Assembly (NCBI GenBank): GCA_016708845.1
Contig: JADJFB010000034.1
Span: 1 to 45,696 of the forward strand
Source: Bacteroidota bacterium
GTDB lineage: Bacteria > Bacteroidota > Bacteroidia > B-17B0 > Aurantibacillaceae
Direction: 5' to 3'
Length of the DNA stretch: 45,696 nucleotides
The notes beneath the pieces were generated by a model that ran no database searches, had not been told where the DNA came from, and saw nothing but the letters and a program-made list of their open reading frames with translations. The stretch's first letter is position 1. Every line of letters begins with the position of its first letter. This document shows, one piece after another, positions 45,510 through 45,696 of this stretch. The translations under genes were made by a program, and so were the position numbers.

Positions 45510-45696
45510 TTTCTTGATTTTTATAAATCAAAATTACGGCAATTAATAGCGATTGATTGCTACAATTTTTGCTATTTGGCTTTAGATAAATAGAACGCGG
45601 ATAATGCTGATTAAACGAATTGCTGTGATTTTAAAATTTATATTAAATCTTAACCTACATAAAAATTTAGGTTTATTCTATTCATTAGTGCGTTCC
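45510..45696. other. Non-coding right end
   Basis: About 190 A/T-rich bases after the RadA start codon (upstream of radA), presumably its promoter region. I see no convincing gene, RNA or repeat here. Confidence 0.5.

Noticed and set aside
1..45696. tRNA or rRNA genes
   Set aside because: No segment with a convincing cloverleaf (GTTCRAnnC T-arm plus matching acceptor stem) or rRNA signature was seen in the intergenic regions.

Overview
The window is a low-GC (roughly one third G+C) chromosomal stretch from a member of the Bacteroidota. Pointers are a type IX secretion-like C-terminal sorting domain, a carboxypeptidase-regulatory-like/plug/beta-barrel outer-membrane receptor, a PepSY-like periplasmic protein, an RprX/RprY-type two-component pair, a DUF4421-like barrel, ORF6N and WG-repeat proteins, and Bacteroidota-type dispersed repeats lodged inside genes. 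I cannot place it below phylum with confidence. Many genes are split by one-base frameshifts. These cluster at 1-10290, 28028-36510 and 42016-45509, while 10303-27360 is free of them. That looks like uneven consensus quality in a (meta)genome assembly more than biological decay. I therefore annotate whole genes across the breaks and say where the breaks are.

Layout. (1) 1-11400: a surface-polysaccharide locus. A leftward arm holds an O-antigen polymerase/ligase-like membrane protein and two GT4 glycosyltransferases. A rightward arm holds an ABC exporter (Wzm/Wzt), a tandem-domain GT2, an MBOAT O-acetyltransferase with its SGNH/AlgX-like partner, a GT-C-like membrane protein and another GT4. 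(2) 11412-27360: mostly housekeeping and hypothetical genes: a 44-aa ORF plus nucleotidyltransferase pair, gcvT, comB, an RNA pseudouridine synthase, a GT2-DUF2062 protein, a DUF4421-like barrel, a T9SS-type protein, a WG-repeat protein, a giant NtrY-like kinase, a TMTC-like GT-C/TPR protein and a small membrane-anchored Cys protein. (3) 26929-36525: an unusual segment built like an integron cassette array without an integrase. (4) 36553-45509: a YdeI-like protein, an RprXY-type pair, small lipoproteins, an L,D-transpeptidase-like protein, an ORF6N protein, a TPR-SpoIIE phosphatase and radA.

The main discovery candidate is segment 3. It contains four units, each opening with GTTAnnn and closing with an extended reverse complement of its own opening, followed by a roughly 165-195 bp imperfect palindrome that runs into the next GTTA. 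This is the geometry of attC-delimited gene cassettes. Two of the sites (27416-27600 and 35374-35557) are clearly homologous, and all three complete sites share a right end of the form AGCTnnAAnnCGTTAT. Cargo includes a small membrane-anchored protein, a 7.2-kb unit carrying a two-component system with an outer-membrane receptor and a PepSY-like protein, a broken membrane protein, and an AbiH-like abortive-infection (anti-phage) gene.

Within the 7.2-kb unit a motif of the form CTWWAG-N5-CTTTAG precedes the regulator gene, the receptor gene and the PepSY-like gene. It is a good candidate for the response regulator's own operator. The same unit ends in a 21-bp minisatellite and carries two related bulged hairpins, one near each end.
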